Counted from the first letter of the stretch, positions 19,434 through 28,379 are shown. The stretch is DNA of 64,000 nt from Pseudomonas svalbardensis (GCF_030053115.1 NZ_CP125619.1:5913001-5977000); one strand, 5' to 3'. Made by a program: numbers and translations. Notes: generated by a model not told the origin, from the sequence alone.

Positions 19434-20630
19434 ATGTCCCTGCCTAGCCTGCGCCTCAAAGCCAACGCCGACCGTCGCCTGCGAAACGGCCATTTGTGGG
19501 TCTATAGCAACGAAATCGATGTAGCCGCTACTCCTTTGCACGGCTTCAAGGCCGGCGACCAGGCGATCCTCGAAGCAGCCAGCGGCAAGCCGCTGGGCAT
19601 CGTTGCCATGAGCCCGAACAACCTGATCTGCGCCCGCCTCTTGTCGCGCGACATCAAGTTGCCGCTGGACAAGTCGCTGCTGGTGCATCGCCTGAACGTC
19701 GCGCTGTCCCTGCGCGATCGCCTGTTCGACAAGCCGTTCTATCGCCTGGTCTACGGCGATTCCGACCTGCTGCCAGGTCTGGTGGTCGACCGTTTCGGCG
19801 ACATCCTGGTGGTACAGATCGCTTCGGCGACCATGGAAGCCCATAAAGAAGACGTGATCGCAGCGCTGACCCAAGTGATCAAGCCTAGCGGCATTCTGTT
19901 CAAGAACGACTCCGCTGCCCGTGATGCCGAAGGCCTCAACCGCTACGTCGAAACCGTGTTCGGCCTGGTGCCGGAGTGGGTTGCCCTGGAAGAGAACGGC
20001 GTGAAATTCGAAGCGCCCGTCATCCAGGGACAGAAAACCGGCTGGTTCTACGACCACCGCATGAACCGCGCGCGTCTGGCACCTTATGCCAAAGGCAAAC
20101 GCGTGCTGGACCTGTACAGCTACATCGGTGGCTGGGGCGTGCAAGCGGCTGCGTTCGGCGCCAGTGAAGTGTTCTGCGTCGACGCGTCGGCCTTCGCCCT
20201 CGACGGCGTCGAGCGCAACGCCGCGCTGAACGGTTTCGCAGACAAGATGACCTGCATTGAAGGTGACGTGTTCGAAGCCCTGAAAGAGCTGAAAGCCAGC
20301 GAAGAGCGTTTCGACGTGATCGTTGCCGATCCTCCGGCGTTCATCAAACGCAAGAAAGACATGAAGAACGGTGAAGGTGCCTACCGTCGCCTGAACGAGC
20401 AAGCCATGCGTCTGCTCAGCAAAGACGGCATCCTGGTCAGCGCTTCGTGCTCGATGCACCTGCCGGAAGACGATCTGCAGAACATCCTGCTGACCAGCGC
20501 CCGTCACCTGGACCGCAACATCCAGATCCTGGAGCGCGGCGGTCAGGGCCCGGATCACCCGGTTCACCCAGCCATCGCCGAAACCCGCTACATCAAGAGC
20601 ATCACCTGCCGTCTGCTGCCAAACAGCTGA
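19434..20630 (+). CDS. rlmI: 23S rRNA (cytosine)-C5-methyltransferase, RlmI-like
   Basis: Class I SAM-dependent RNA methyltransferase of 398 residues. An N-terminal PUA domain (LRLKANADRRLRNGHLWVYS, residues 5-24) is followed by an EEHEE-like linker and a Rossmann domain. SAM motif VLDLYSYIGGWGVQAAAFGA, acidic ribose-binding FCVDAS, and the catalytic VADPPAFIKRKKDMKNGEGA and SCSMHLPEDD (catalytic Cys). E. coli RlmI (396 residues, C1962 of 23S rRNA) has this architecture; exact site specificity here is inferred. The ATG at 19434 follows GGAG and gives the family length. Confidence 0.83.
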   Translation: MSLPSLRLKANADRRLRNGHLWVYSNEIDVAATPLHGFKAGDQAILEAASGKPLGIVAMSPNNLICARLLSRDIKLPLDKSLLVHRLNVALSLRDRLFDKPFYRLVYGDSDLLPGLVVDRFGDILVVQIASATMEAHKEDVIAALTQVIKPSGILFKNDSAARDAEGLNRYVETVFGLVPEWVALEENGVKFEAPVIQGQKTGWFYDHRMNRARLAPYAKGKRVLDLYSYIGGWGVQAAAFGASEVFCVDASAFALDGVERNAALNGFADKMTCIEGDVFEALKELKASEERFDVIVADPPAFIKRKKDMKNGEGAYRRLNEQAMRLLSKDGILVSASCSMHLPEDDLQNILLTSARHLDRNIQILERGGQGPDHPVHPAIAETRYIKSITCRLLPNS

Positions 20631-20643
20631 TTACGCTGGTTTG

Positions 20644-20667
20644 ACGGGGAGCCAGCCGGCTCCCCGT
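20644..20667 (+). terminator. Terminator hairpin after the rlmI-like gene
   Basis: A 10-bp perfect stem ACGGGGAGCC/GGCTCCCCGT with a 4-base loop, followed by a modest T-rich tail. It should isolate the methyltransferase gene from the accessory operon that follows. Confidence 0.8.
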
Positions 20668-20831
20668 TCTGTTATCTGTTATTGAATCCTCCAACTTCCT
20701 ACTCCAGCGGTCTTAATGACTTGCAGGACGTTTCGCTTTGTCTTTTATTTTAGCGGACAGAACTTACAAGACTCATCCAACCCTCAGATCAATCCGACAA
20801 AATTACTGGAATATTCCTACCCAATCCCCCC

Positions 20832-20859
20832 TTGATAAGAACTCATTACAAACTATGAT
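20832..20859 (+). promoter_or_regulatory. Sigma-70-type promoter of the peptide/SagB/AurF operon
   Basis: TTGATA at 20832-20837 and TATGAT at 20854-20859, 16-base spacer. Each hexamer matches 5 of 6 consensus bases. It sits in an AT-rich stretch unlike the flanks, and expected transcription would begin about 20866, leaving a leader of roughly 45 bases before the peptide ORF. Confidence 0.7.
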
Positions 20860-20911
20860 TAAGTCGTCACAAAGGAGTGACACTCACTATCAATTACAAG
20901 GAGTTCAAAAC

Positions 20912-20983
20912 ATGAAAGCAATTACTCTGGAAACCAACAAAATCGCTAACCTGGCTTTTCTGGTTGCGCCAAAAGCCCGCTAA
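20912..20983 (+). CDS. 23-residue peptide ORF, candidate RiPP precursor or leader peptide
   Basis: A very short ORF with the strongest ribosome site in the area (AAGGAG at 20898-20903, 8 bases before ATG). The product begins MKAITLETNK and ends LVAPKAR; it has a basic/acidic N-terminal half, a hydrophobic middle (residues 11-19) and net charge about +3. It contains no Cys or Ser and only two Thr (5 and 8), so azoline formation or lanthionine chemistry is unlikely. It is followed by an attenuator-like hairpin and then SagB-type dehydrogenase, AurF-type oxygenase and exporter genes. A precursor peptide for these enzymes is my preferred reading; a regulatory leader peptide is the alternative. 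I recognise no named peptide family. Confidence 0.6.
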   Translation: MKAITLETNKIANLAFLVAPKAR

Positions 20984-20990
20984 GTAAATG

Positions 20991-21024
20991 AAACGCTGGG
21001 GAGTGCCGGCTACCCAGCGTTTTC
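20991..21024 (+). terminator. Attenuator-like hairpin between the peptide ORF and the dehydrogenase gene
   Basis: A 10-bp perfect stem AAACGCTGGG (20991-21000) / CCCAGCGTTT (21013-21022), a 12-base loop and a short T tract (TTTTCT). It begins 7 bases after the peptide stop codon. Partial termination here would give much more peptide message than enzyme message, as is common in RiPP operons. It could also act with translation of the peptide in classical attenuation. Confidence 0.7.
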
Positions 21025-21054
21025 TATGGCAAAGACCAGAGTGAGTCGCCAATC

Positions 21055-22134
21055 ATGCAGATAAACCCTTATATATTCATACTTCCCCGCACGCCCGACC
21101 AAATAGTCTGGGATTACAAGAACCACAAACAGTTCGAATTGAATCTTGAATATTCAACCCGTCTCGCACACCTTATCGAAAACCCTGAAAAGTTTGATAA
21201 CAACAACATAATAGACACGCAACTCCTGAACGCGGGAATACTCACAACCTCAATACAAGACACCCTTGAATGGGGCTGGGATGAACTGTCGAAGATATTT
21301 CATATCGGCACCAAGAACATTCCTTGTGAATATATCCCCCAAGATATTAATGAATGGTCGAGACACTATCTGAACCATTGCGCCGAAGTACTGGCCACTC
21401 CTGCCCCGGAGGCCAGACTCACAGAGCACCCGACAACCGAACGGATTGCATTGCCTCAACCTTCCTGCTTCCCGGTAAAAGCGCTTGTAAAGACGTTGAT
21501 CGAGCGAAAGACCTGTCGCACCTTCACGGGTGAAAGAGTTTCCCTCGATGATGTGAGCACTCTTCTGTATTTGTCCCTTGGTTATCTGCGTGAGCGCGAC
21601 AACGACATCGACGAAACCATCGCTGAAGGTCTTGGCGCCCGGCGCAGCAGTCCATCCGGTGGCGGGCTGAATGCCTGCGAAGGTTTTCTGCATGTTCAGA
21701 ACGTCAGCGGCCTGAATCCCGGGCTCTACGCCTACCACCCCGACGAACATGCGTTGAGCTTCGTCAATCCGGTACCTGACTTGCCCTTGGGCCAGTTGTT
21801 GTGTGGGCAGCATTTCATCAACAACCTGCCAGTCGGCCTGTTCATCACCGCTCGCTTCGACAAACTGTGGTGGAAATATGAACACTCGCGGGCCTACCGA
21901 ATGGCTTACGTCGAGGCAGGTCATATTTCCCAGACCTTTCAACTGGTGGCCACCGCACTTGGGTTAAGCACCTGGCTGACCGGTGCGTTGGCCGACGATC
22001 AGGTCGAAACGTTGCTGGGGATCGAGGACAGCGCCGAACAACCGTTGTTTTTTGTGGGCTGCGGCCAGAGTGACGGACAAGTGATGTGCAAGGAATTGAA
22101 AGCGCTGCTGCGCAACCGAGGCCCACAACAATGA
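21055..22134 (+). CDS. SagB-type FMN-dependent peptide dehydrogenase
   Basis: A 359-residue protein of the SagB/ThcOx oxidoreductase family, flavin enzymes that oxidise residues in ribosomal peptides. Residues 1 to about 130 form the N-terminal helical/winged region, with the conserved-type WGWDELSKIFHIGTKN (73-88). The nitroreductase-fold FMN domain follows: RKTCRTFTGE (151-160), SSPSGGGLNACEGF (198-211) and AYRMAYVEAGHISQTFQLVA (280-299). No YcaO or E1-like cyclodehydratase is nearby, so the usual azoline substrate is not expected. The first ten codons include three ATA codons, rare in Pseudomonas, and the 5' third is AT-rich. The ribosome site is weak. It ends in an ATGA overlap with the next gene. 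Confidence 0.82.
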   Translation: MQINPYIFILPRTPDQIVWDYKNHKQFELNLEYSTRLAHLIENPEKFDNNNIIDTQLLNAGILTTSIQDTLEWGWDELSKIFHIGTKNIPCEYIPQDINEWSRHYLNHCAEVLATPAPEARLTEHPTTERIALPQPSCFPVKALVKTLIERKTCRTFTGERVSLDDVSTLLYLSLGYLRERDNDIDETIAEGLGARRSSPSGGGLNACEGFLHVQNVSGLNPGLYAYHPDEHALSFVNPVPDLPLGQLLCGQHFINNLPVGLFITARFDKLWWKYEHSRAYRMAYVEAGHISQTFQLVATALGLSTWLTGALADDQVETLLGIEDSAEQPLFFVGCGQSDGQVMCKELKALLRNRGPQQ

Positions 22135-23108
22135 CCGAGCCCCGCACAGACGACCTGTCACTGCCCGACGCCTGGGCACAGCGCTTCACCCTCGGCGACT
22201 GGAACACCCGGGCCTCGGTACGAACCAGCGAGCACACCTATCAATTGCCATCAGATCTGGAACGGCAACTGGAAACACGACACTGGTTCCCGCCCGCCTT
22301 CCTGCCCTACCTGAATCACCCGGAAATCGATGCAGCCGGCAGTGCGATCACCCATCGTTTATCGGCCAACCATCTGGTGTATTTCCTCGACTACACCACC
22401 CAGCTCGAACATCGAATCGTCAACCGCTCCGTGGAAACCATCGTCCACGATGAGCTCGGTGTATCTATCCCCCGACGGATGAAAACAGCTGCCCTCCAGC
22501 TTTATACCGATGAGGGTTATCACGCTCTGTTCTCCAATAGTCTCGCCGAGCAGATAGCCGACCTTTACGGCATGAGCCAACGCCCGGTGATGCCGCACCG
22601 CATTACCCGACTGAACGCCCTGCTTGACCACGCGCCTGACAGGCATAAGGCGCTGGCCTGGTTTCTCGTCGGCTTCGTGTCCGAGACCATCATCGCCAGG
22701 GAACTGCTCGAGGTTTGCCGCAACGAGTTGGTGTCCAGCGTCCAGGAAATGCTCAGGGACCACCTCACCGACGAGGCCCGACACAGTCGTTATTTTTGCG
22801 AAGTGTTCCATTATCTGTGGCTGACCCTGAACAGCAGCCAACGCACGTTCGCGGCGAAGCTGCTGGTGGACATCATCCTGATGTTCTTTGAGGTCGATGA
22901 GCGATGGCTGAAGGAAAGCCTGAACAGCGTGGGCCTCAGGGAGAATTGCGTCGCAGAAATCCTCAGTGCCCTGACCAGCCCGCAAGCCTGCCTTCAGCGC
23001 GCCCGATCAGGTGCAGGCGCGACGCTACAGGCGATGGAAAAGGCAGGTTTTTTCGACCTGCCTTTTAACCAGCAGCTCTTCGCACAGGCAGGACTTGTCG
23101 ATGGATGA
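22131..23108 (+). CDS. AurF-type non-heme diiron oxygenase
   Basis: A 325-residue protein I assign to the p-aminobenzoate N-oxygenase (AurF) family. All seven diiron ligands of AurF can be placed with matching spacing: E93 (YTTQLEHRIVN), E128 and H131 (YTDEGYHALF), E185 (FVSETIIARE), H211, E215 and H218 (DHLTDEARHS). AurF relatives oxidise amines to hydroxylamine, nitroso or nitro groups, and some act in small-molecule signal pathways (MgoC/PvfB-like in Pseudomonas). Here the partner is a SagB-type dehydrogenase and a short peptide gene, so an N-oxidised peptide-derived product is an inference. Start codon overlaps the stop of the dehydrogenase gene (ATGA) and its end overlaps the exporter gene by 8 bases. 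Confidence 0.83.
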   Translation: MTEPRTDDLSLPDAWAQRFTLGDWNTRASVRTSEHTYQLPSDLERQLETRHWFPPAFLPYLNHPEIDAAGSAITHRLSANHLVYFLDYTTQLEHRIVNRSVETIVHDELGVSIPRRMKTAALQLYTDEGYHALFSNSLAEQIADLYGMSQRPVMPHRITRLNALLDHAPDRHKALAWFLVGFVSETIIARELLEVCRNELVSSVQEMLRDHLTDEARHSRYFCEVFHYLWLTLNSSQRTFAAKLLVDIILMFFEVDERWLKESLNSVGLRENCVAEILSALTSPQACLQRARSGAGATLQAMEKAGFFDLPFNQQLFAQAGLVDG

Positions 23109-24306
23109 AGGAATATCTGCGGTCAGTGTCAAACACCGCCGCTCTGCGATCACCCTGTTAATGACCATGGTGATGCTCGGGGTCTTCCCTCTGGATGTTC
23201 TGCTGCCATCGTTCCCGGCGCTGGCCGAACACTTCCGGACCACGCCAGGCGACATCGCGTTTTCCATCAGCCTGTTTGCCATCGGGATCGCACTTTCCCA
23301 ACTACTGGTCGGGCCGCTCTCGGATGTCATCGGGCGCAAAAGTCTGCTGCTGGCGGGAATGGCGGTCTCGATTGTCGGTGCGACTGGTTGCGTGCTGTCC
23401 ACCGACTACGCCTGGTTCCTGATGTTCCGGGTGGTGCAAGCCATCGGCTGCGGTTGCTTCGTGCTCTCGCAGGCGCTGGTCCAGGACCTGTTCGACGGCA
23501 AGGAGCGGGATCAACTGCGGATTCTGATGGTCACCGCCAGCGGGATCTTCATTTCCGTCTCGCCACTGGCTGGCACCCTGTTGCAACAGGCACTGGACTG
23601 GCCCGCAAGCTTCATTGTCTTTATTGCCATCGCCGCCGCCGTGTTCCTTAAGGCCTGCTTCTTTCTTGAAAACCGGCACACTGCCACAACCCAGCGCCGA
23701 AGTATTCTTCAGTCCTACCGGCGTGTCTGTCGCGATGCGGGTTTCCTCGGCTATTGGCTGATCGCCGCAATCGCCTTCACCTGCCACTTTTCCTTCATTG
23801 TCATCTCGCCCCTGATCTTCATGGAGCAGTTGCAGCTTTCGGCCTACGAGTTTTCCCTGACACTGCTGCTGTATGGCGTGGCCTACATCATCGGCGGCAT
23901 TCTCGCTCGAGTCCTCGCTGGGCGAATCGCCCCCAATACACAGATCATCGTCGGTCTAAGCCTGATCTTCTTTTCGGGGCTGGTAATGCTCATGCTCTCA
24001 AACGCGATGGGGCTGTCGACCCTGACGGTGCTGATCCCGATGATCATCTGCACCGCCGGCACCACCATCGCTCGCCCTATCGCCACCTCGAAGGCGATGG
24101 AGGTTTTTCCGGACATGGCCGGTACCTCGGCGTCCGCCGGGAACACGCTGGTATTCATCTTCGGTGGCCTGATCAGCGCCCTGATCAACCTGAGTCCCTT
24201 CGAACTGCAACTGACGCTGGCCCTCAGCTTCATCGCCTTGAGCAGCGTCGGGCTGGTCATGATCTGTCACATCCGCCTGCGCAATCCGGCCTTGCGCGAA
24301 GCCTGA
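23101..24306 (+). CDS. Bcr/CflA-type MFS exporter
   Basis: A 401-residue, about 12-segment major facilitator transporter. The N-terminal pattern LDVLLPSFPALAEHF followed by LLVGPLSDVIGRKSLLLAG (MFS motif A between segments 2 and 3) is that of the Bcr/CflA drug-efflux subgroup. It is translationally coupled to the AurF-type gene (8-base overlap), so it most likely exports the pathway product or protects the producer. The substrate is not predictable. The next gene is convergent and starts outside the operon. Confidence 0.86.
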   Translation: MDEGISAVSVKHRRSAITLLMTMVMLGVFPLDVLLPSFPALAEHFRTTPGDIAFSISLFAIGIALSQLLVGPLSDVIGRKSLLLAGMAVSIVGATGCVLSTDYAWFLMFRVVQAIGCGCFVLSQALVQDLFDGKERDQLRILMVTASGIFISVSPLAGTLLQQALDWPASFIVFIAIAAAVFLKACFFLENRHTATTQRRSILQSYRRVCRDAGFLGYWLIAAIAFTCHFSFIVISPLIFMEQLQLSAYEFSLTLLLYGVAYIIGGILARVLAGRIAPNTQIIVGLSLIFFSGLVMLMLSNAMGLSTLTVLIPMIICTAGTTIARPIATSKAMEVFPDMAGTSASAGNTLVFIFGGLISALINLSPFELQLTLALSFIALSSVGLVMICHIRLRNPALREA

Positions 24307-24322
24307 GACAGTGGGTGCGGTG

Positions 24323-26020
24323 TCATTGCTCCTCAGGTTCGGGGACCAGCGAGAGCGTACCTAGTTGAACGTTCTTGAAGCGCGGCTCGATGAGTTTGAC
24401 CTCTCCCGCACGCAGCTGGTCAAGGTTTTGCGGCGTGACATTCGCGCCCTGGAGCACGGTGACATATTGCCACTCACCGTCGGCGGCGCGTTTATAGAGG
24501 AACGCCCTGTGATCCCACGGCTGCTGATTGAATTGCACCACTTCGGCTTGGCCATCGCCATCCAGGTCGGCCGCCCACATCACGCACCCCGCATCCTGGC
24601 ACTGACGTTTTTTGCTGTTGAGGCTGACAAACTGCTCGCTGCCGTCCACCTTCGGCCCCACCCATTCAATGTTCACGGGTGTCGACTCCGTCGGCGGGTA
24701 CGTAAAGGTGGTTTCACCGGGCGTTTGTTTCATCTGGATGCGCAGCACCTCTCGCGAGGGCGCATCGAGAATTTCATTGCGTTCAAGCCGCTCGGACAAC
24801 GCCTCGAATTGCTGCCGTCCAGACACGCCGAGCCCGTTGCGCAAGTAGTTGGAATCGAACGTCAACACCGACGTGCGGCCATCGAGCAAACGTCGCACCT
24901 GATCCCGTGCGCTGAACGATTGCGCATTGAGCCAAGGTGTATTGATCAGCACCAACACCACGCACACTGCCAGGGCAAGGGCCGGGTTACTGCGCCGCAG
25001 ACTGTCCAGCCATGGGGTCTTGCGTTGCGCCACGGCCCACGCCGCGGCCAGGCTATACGCCGCGATGACCGCGACCAGCAACAGGCTGACAAACCGCCGG
25101 GGCGACAGGCCGTACTGCTCAACACGCAGCCAGCTTGAGTACCCGGCCACCACCATCAGCACCGGCAAGCAAAGCAAACCCGCCTCGACACAACGCATCA
25201 GCCACACCGGATAAGGCTGAGCCTGACGCCCATCCTGAAACACCCCCATGAGCAAAAACAGATACGTCCCCACCAGACACAACAATATCGGGGTCGAGTA
25301 GCCGGTGGCCCAGATCTGTTGCAGGCCGGTAAAGGGGAGCGTCACGGTAAACAGAACGGTAATGAGCGTGATCAGCGGCAACAGAAAATGACACGCCGCC
25401 AGGAAGACGCCCCGCAGCATGCCGATGACTTTTTCGTTGTTCAGCCCCAGGCGCATGGTCAGGGAAAACACCACCGGCCCACTCAGGCAAATAAACAGCG
25501 GGGAACCGAATAGCTCGGCAAAGAACCCGATGCCCAGCATGACAAACAGCATGCTCCAGAGCAGAAGCAGCAAACCGAATACACCGGTCAGCGTCAGAGC
25601 AAAAAACACCACGAACACATGGCTCCAGGCGTACTGGAACAGATCGTCGTAGCGCCAGTTGCGGCCTTCGCCGGAAGGCCAACTGGCCAGAAACGCACAC
25701 ACCACGTAACACAGCGGCACGCTGGTCAACAGCCAAGTGTTCGTCAGCCAGCGATTGCCATACTCCATCCCGGACACCAGGACCCAGCTGCTGATTGACA
25801 TCGTCAACACGCAAAACACCACCGTCAGCGCCAGAACCCGCGTGTTTCTGAGCTTAGGGCCGAGCAATTGCAGAAACAGGCCACCCACCAACACCAGCGT
25901 CAAGCTTGCCGCCAGCACCCCCGCGCCAAAAGTCTTGAGTGTTTCGAACTGCCAGAACACTAACCCTTGGCACAGGCCGGTCAGCAGGTAAAACCACAAC
26001 GAACGATTCAACAGCGACAT
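24323..26020 (-). CDS. DUF4153-type polytopic membrane protein
   Basis: A 565-residue protein with about 11-12 hydrophobic segments in residues 1-360, the DUF4153 pattern, then a soluble C-terminal domain of about 200 residues. That domain includes VMWAADLDGDGQAEVVQFN, a FG-GAP/EF-hand-like Asp-rich loop that could bind calcium. It is convergent with the exporter gene (16 bases between stops). The function of DUF4153 proteins is unknown; nothing in the context assigns one. ilvD lies divergently behind it. Confidence 0.75.
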   Translation of the reverse strand: MSLLNRSLWFYLLTGLCQGLVFWQFETLKTFGAGVLAASLTLVLVGGLFLQLLGPKLRNTRVLALTVVFCVLTMSISSWVLVSGMEYGNRWLTNTWLLTSVPLCYVVCAFLASWPSGEGRNWRYDDLFQYAWSHVFVVFFALTLTGVFGLLLLLWSMLFVMLGIGFFAELFGSPLFICLSGPVVFSLTMRLGLNNEKVIGMLRGVFLAACHFLLPLITLITVLFTVTLPFTGLQQIWATGYSTPILLCLVGTYLFLLMGVFQDGRQAQPYPVWLMRCVEAGLLCLPVLMVVAGYSSWLRVEQYGLSPRRFVSLLLVAVIAAYSLAAAWAVAQRKTPWLDSLRRSNPALALAVCVVLVLINTPWLNAQSFSARDQVRRLLDGRTSVLTFDSNYLRNGLGVSGRQQFEALSERLERNEILDAPSREVLRIQMKQTPGETTFTYPPTESTPVNIEWVGPKVDGSEQFVSLNSKKRQCQDAGCVMWAADLDGDGQAEVVQFNQQPWDHRAFLYKRAADGEWQYVTVLQGANVTPQNLDQLRAGEVKLIEPRFKNVQLGTLSLVPEPEEQ

Positions 26021-26362
26021 TCCAATTCCTTTTGGTGGGGTTGCGCGAGGCCGGGCAGTTTAGCCAAGCGTCCCGTGCGGTGATATCCCCACAAAGCGAT
26101 TGCTCACCTACCGATGGTCATCCCACACGTTCCGTCAGCGCTGGATCCCCATTTTCCGGCATTCCCTCCTGACGCCAGCCGTGTAGAATCGCGACATTCA
26201 TCGCCAGTCATCCCCCGGCGGGTTTATGAGCTCAAGCTGAAGCGCGCGGCGATCCCGCAAAGTTATCGGCAACTTCCGGACACACGGCCATTTCTGAGTG
26301 TTCCAGACGTCAATAGAAGCTCACTTCCCTTTTGATACCTGATTAGCCGCCCGGAGTGCTTC
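26021..26362. other. Divergent intergenic region upstream of ilvD
   Basis: 342 bases. I see a TAGAAT hexamer at 26184-26189 on the plus strand that could be a -10 element for ilvD, but no clear -35. No repeat, leader peptide with branched-chain codons, or terminator hairpin typical of an ilv attenuator is visible. Confidence 0.4.
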
Positions 26363-28204
26363 ATGCCTGATTACCGCTCGAAAACATCCACCCATGGCCG
26401 CAACATGGCCGGCGCCCGCGCACTGTGGCGCGCCACGGGGATGAAAGATGACGACTTCAAAAAGCCGATCATCGCCATTGCCAACTCCTTCACCCAGTTC
26501 GTACCGGGCCACGTCCACCTCAAGGACCTGGGCCAACTGGTCGCCCGCGAAATCGAACGCGCCGGCGGTGTAGCCAAAGAATTCAACACCATCGCCGTGG
26601 ATGACGGCATCGCCATGGGCCACGACGGCATGCTGTATTCGCTGCCGAGCCGCGAGATCATCGCCGACTCCGTCGAGTACATGGTCAACGCCCACTGCGC
26701 CGACGCCATCGTCTGCATCTCCAACTGCGACAAGATCACCCCTGGCATGCTGATGGCTGCTTTGCGCCTGAACATCCCGGTGATCTTCGTTTCCGGCGGT
26801 CCGATGGAAGCCGGCAAGACCAAACTGGCCAGCCACGGTCTCGACCTCGTCGACGCCATGGTGATCGCCGCCGACTCCAGCGCTTCTGACGAGAAAGTCG
26901 CTGAGTACGAGCGCAGCGCCTGCCCGACCTGCGGCTCGTGCTCCGGCATGTTCACCGCCAACTCGATGAACTGCCTGGTTGAAGCCCTGGGTCTGGCATT
27001 GCCGGGCAACGGTTCGACCCTGGCCACCCACAGCGACCGCGAACAGCTGTTCCTGCAGGCCGGCCGCACCATCGTCGAGCTGTGCAAGCGTTACTACGGC
27101 GACAACGATGAGTCGGTATTGCCGCGCAACATCGCCAACTTCAAGGCATTCGAAAACGCCATGACGCTGGACATCGCGATGGGCGGTTCCACCAACACCA
27201 TCCTGCACTTGCTGGCCGCGGCCCAGGAAGCCGAGATCGATTTCGACCTGCGCGACATCGACCGTCTCTCCCGTCACGTGCCGCAACTGTGCAAGGTCGC
27301 GCCGAACATCCAGAAGTACCACATGGAAGACGTGCACCGCGCCGGCGGGATCTTCAGCATCCTCGGCTCGCTGGCCCGTGGCGGTCTGCTGCACACCGAC
27401 CTGCCGACCGTGCACAGCAACACACTGGCTGAAGGCATCGCCAAGTGGGACATCACCCAGACCAACGACGAAGCGGTGCATCACTTCTTCAAGGCCGGTC
27501 CTGGGGGCATCCCGACGCAAACCGCGTTCAGCCAGTCGACCCGCTGGGAAACCCTGGACGACGACCGTGAAAACGGCTGCATCCGTAGCGTCGAACACGC
27601 GTACTCGAAAGAAGGCGGCCTGGCCGTTCTGTACGGCAACATTGCACTGAACGGCTGCGTGGTGAAAACCGCCGGTGTCGACGAGTCGATTCATGTCTTC
27701 GAAGGCAACGCGAAGATCTTCGAAAGCCAGGACAGCGCCGTACGCGGCATTCTCGCGGACGAAGTGAAAGCCGGTGACATCGTGATCATTCGTTACGAAG
27801 GCCCGAAAGGCGGCCCGGGCATGCAGGAAATGCTGTACCCGACGTCGTACCTGAAATCCAAAGGCCTGGGCAAAGCTTGCGCCCTGCTCACCGATGGCCG
27901 TTTCTCCGGCGGCACCTCGGGCCTGTCCATCGGCCACGCTTCGCCAGAAGCGGCGGCGGGCGGCGCGATTGGTCTGGTACAGGATGGCGACAAAGTGCTG
28001 ATCGACATTCCGAACCGCTCGATCAACCTGTTGATCAGCGACGAAGAAATGGCCGGCCGTCGTGCCGAGCAGGATCAGAAAGGCTGGAAGCCTGTGGAAA
28101 AACGTCCACGCAAGGTGACCACCGCACTGAAGGCCTACGCCCTGTTGGCAACCAGCGCCGACAAGGGTGCCGTGCGTAACAAGGCAATGCTCGACGGGCT
28201 GTAA
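26363..28204 (+). CDS. ilvD: Dihydroxy-acid dehydratase
   Basis: Fe-S dehydratase of valine, isoleucine and pantothenate synthesis, converting 2,3-dihydroxy acids to 2-keto acids. 613 residues. Visible: [19 protein letters not shown] start region, cluster cysteines in [12 protein letters not shown] and [17 protein letters not shown], Mg-site and nucleotide-like region [20 protein letters not shown]. It has its own terminator and is monocistronic. Confidence 0.97.
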   Translation: MPDYRSKTSTHGRNMAGARALWRATGMKDDDFKKPIIAIANSFTQFVPGHVHLKDLGQLVAREIERAGGVAKEFNTIAVDDGIAMGHDGMLYSLPSREIIADSVEYMVNAHCADAIVCISNCDKITPGMLMAALRLNIPVIFVSGGPMEAGKTKLASHGLDLVDAMVIAADSSASDEKVAEYERSACPTCGSCSGMFTANSMNCLVEALGLALPGNGSTLATHSDREQLFLQAGRTIVELCKRYYGDNDESVLPRNIANFKAFENAMTLDIAMGGSTNTILHLLAAAQEAEIDFDLRDIDRLSRHVPQLCKVAPNIQKYHMEDVHRAGGIFSILGSLARGGLLHTDLPTVHSNTLAEGIAKWDITQTNDEAVHHFFKAGPGGIPTQTAFSQSTRWETLDDDRENGCIRSVEHAYSKEGGLAVLYGNIALNGCVVKTAGVDESIHVFEGNAKIFESQDSAVRGILADEVKAGDIVIIRYEGPKGGPGMQEMLYPTSYLKSKGLGKACALLTDGRFSGGTSGLSIGHASPEAAAGGAIGLVQDGDKVLIDIPNRSINLLISDEEMAGRRAEQDQKGWKPVEKRPRKVTTALKAYALLATSADKGAVRNKAMLDGL

Positions 28205-28226
28205 GGCTTAACCGTCGAACAAAAAA

Positions 28227-28256
28227 ATGCCCCGCCAAGTGCGGGGCATTTTTTTG
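28227..28256 (+). terminator. Rho-independent terminator of ilvD
   Basis: A 9-bp stem ATGCCCCGC/GCGGGGCAT with a 5-base loop and seven Ts after it, starting 23 bases after the ilvD stop. Confidence 0.92.
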
Positions 28257-28274
28257 CGGCCAACTCGGTCAAGT

Positions 28275-28362
28275 GTGGGAGCGAGCCTGCTCGCGAAGGC
28301 GGTGTGTCACGCAGCATTGATGTTGAATGGCCCGACGCTTTCGCGAGCAGGCTCACTCCCAC
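28275..28362. repeat. REP pair in inverted orientation (REPIN)
   Basis: GTGGGAGCGAGCCTGCTCGC and an inverted, one-base-variant copy (CTCACTCCCAC), lying between ilvD and the broken phosphatase gene. Confidence 0.88.
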
Positions 28363-28379
28363 ATTTGGATTTTTGGTGC

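Noticed and set aside
20738..20983. An 81-residue extended version of the short peptide ORF
   Set aside because: The extension starts upstream of the promoter hexamers at 20832-20859 and has no ribosome site. The strong AAGGAG is placed for the ATG at 20912.
20912..24306. A thiazole/oxazole (TOMM) or lanthipeptide cluster
   Set aside because: There is no YcaO, E1-like, LanM/LanB or radical-SAM gene, and the peptide has no Cys or Ser. Only the SagB-type enzyme links to that class.
26321..27937. A 538-codon open frame opposite ilvD
   Set aside because: Low-complexity His/Val/Gly/Asp composition typical of antisense frames in GC-rich codon-biased genes; ilvD is unmistakable on the other strand.
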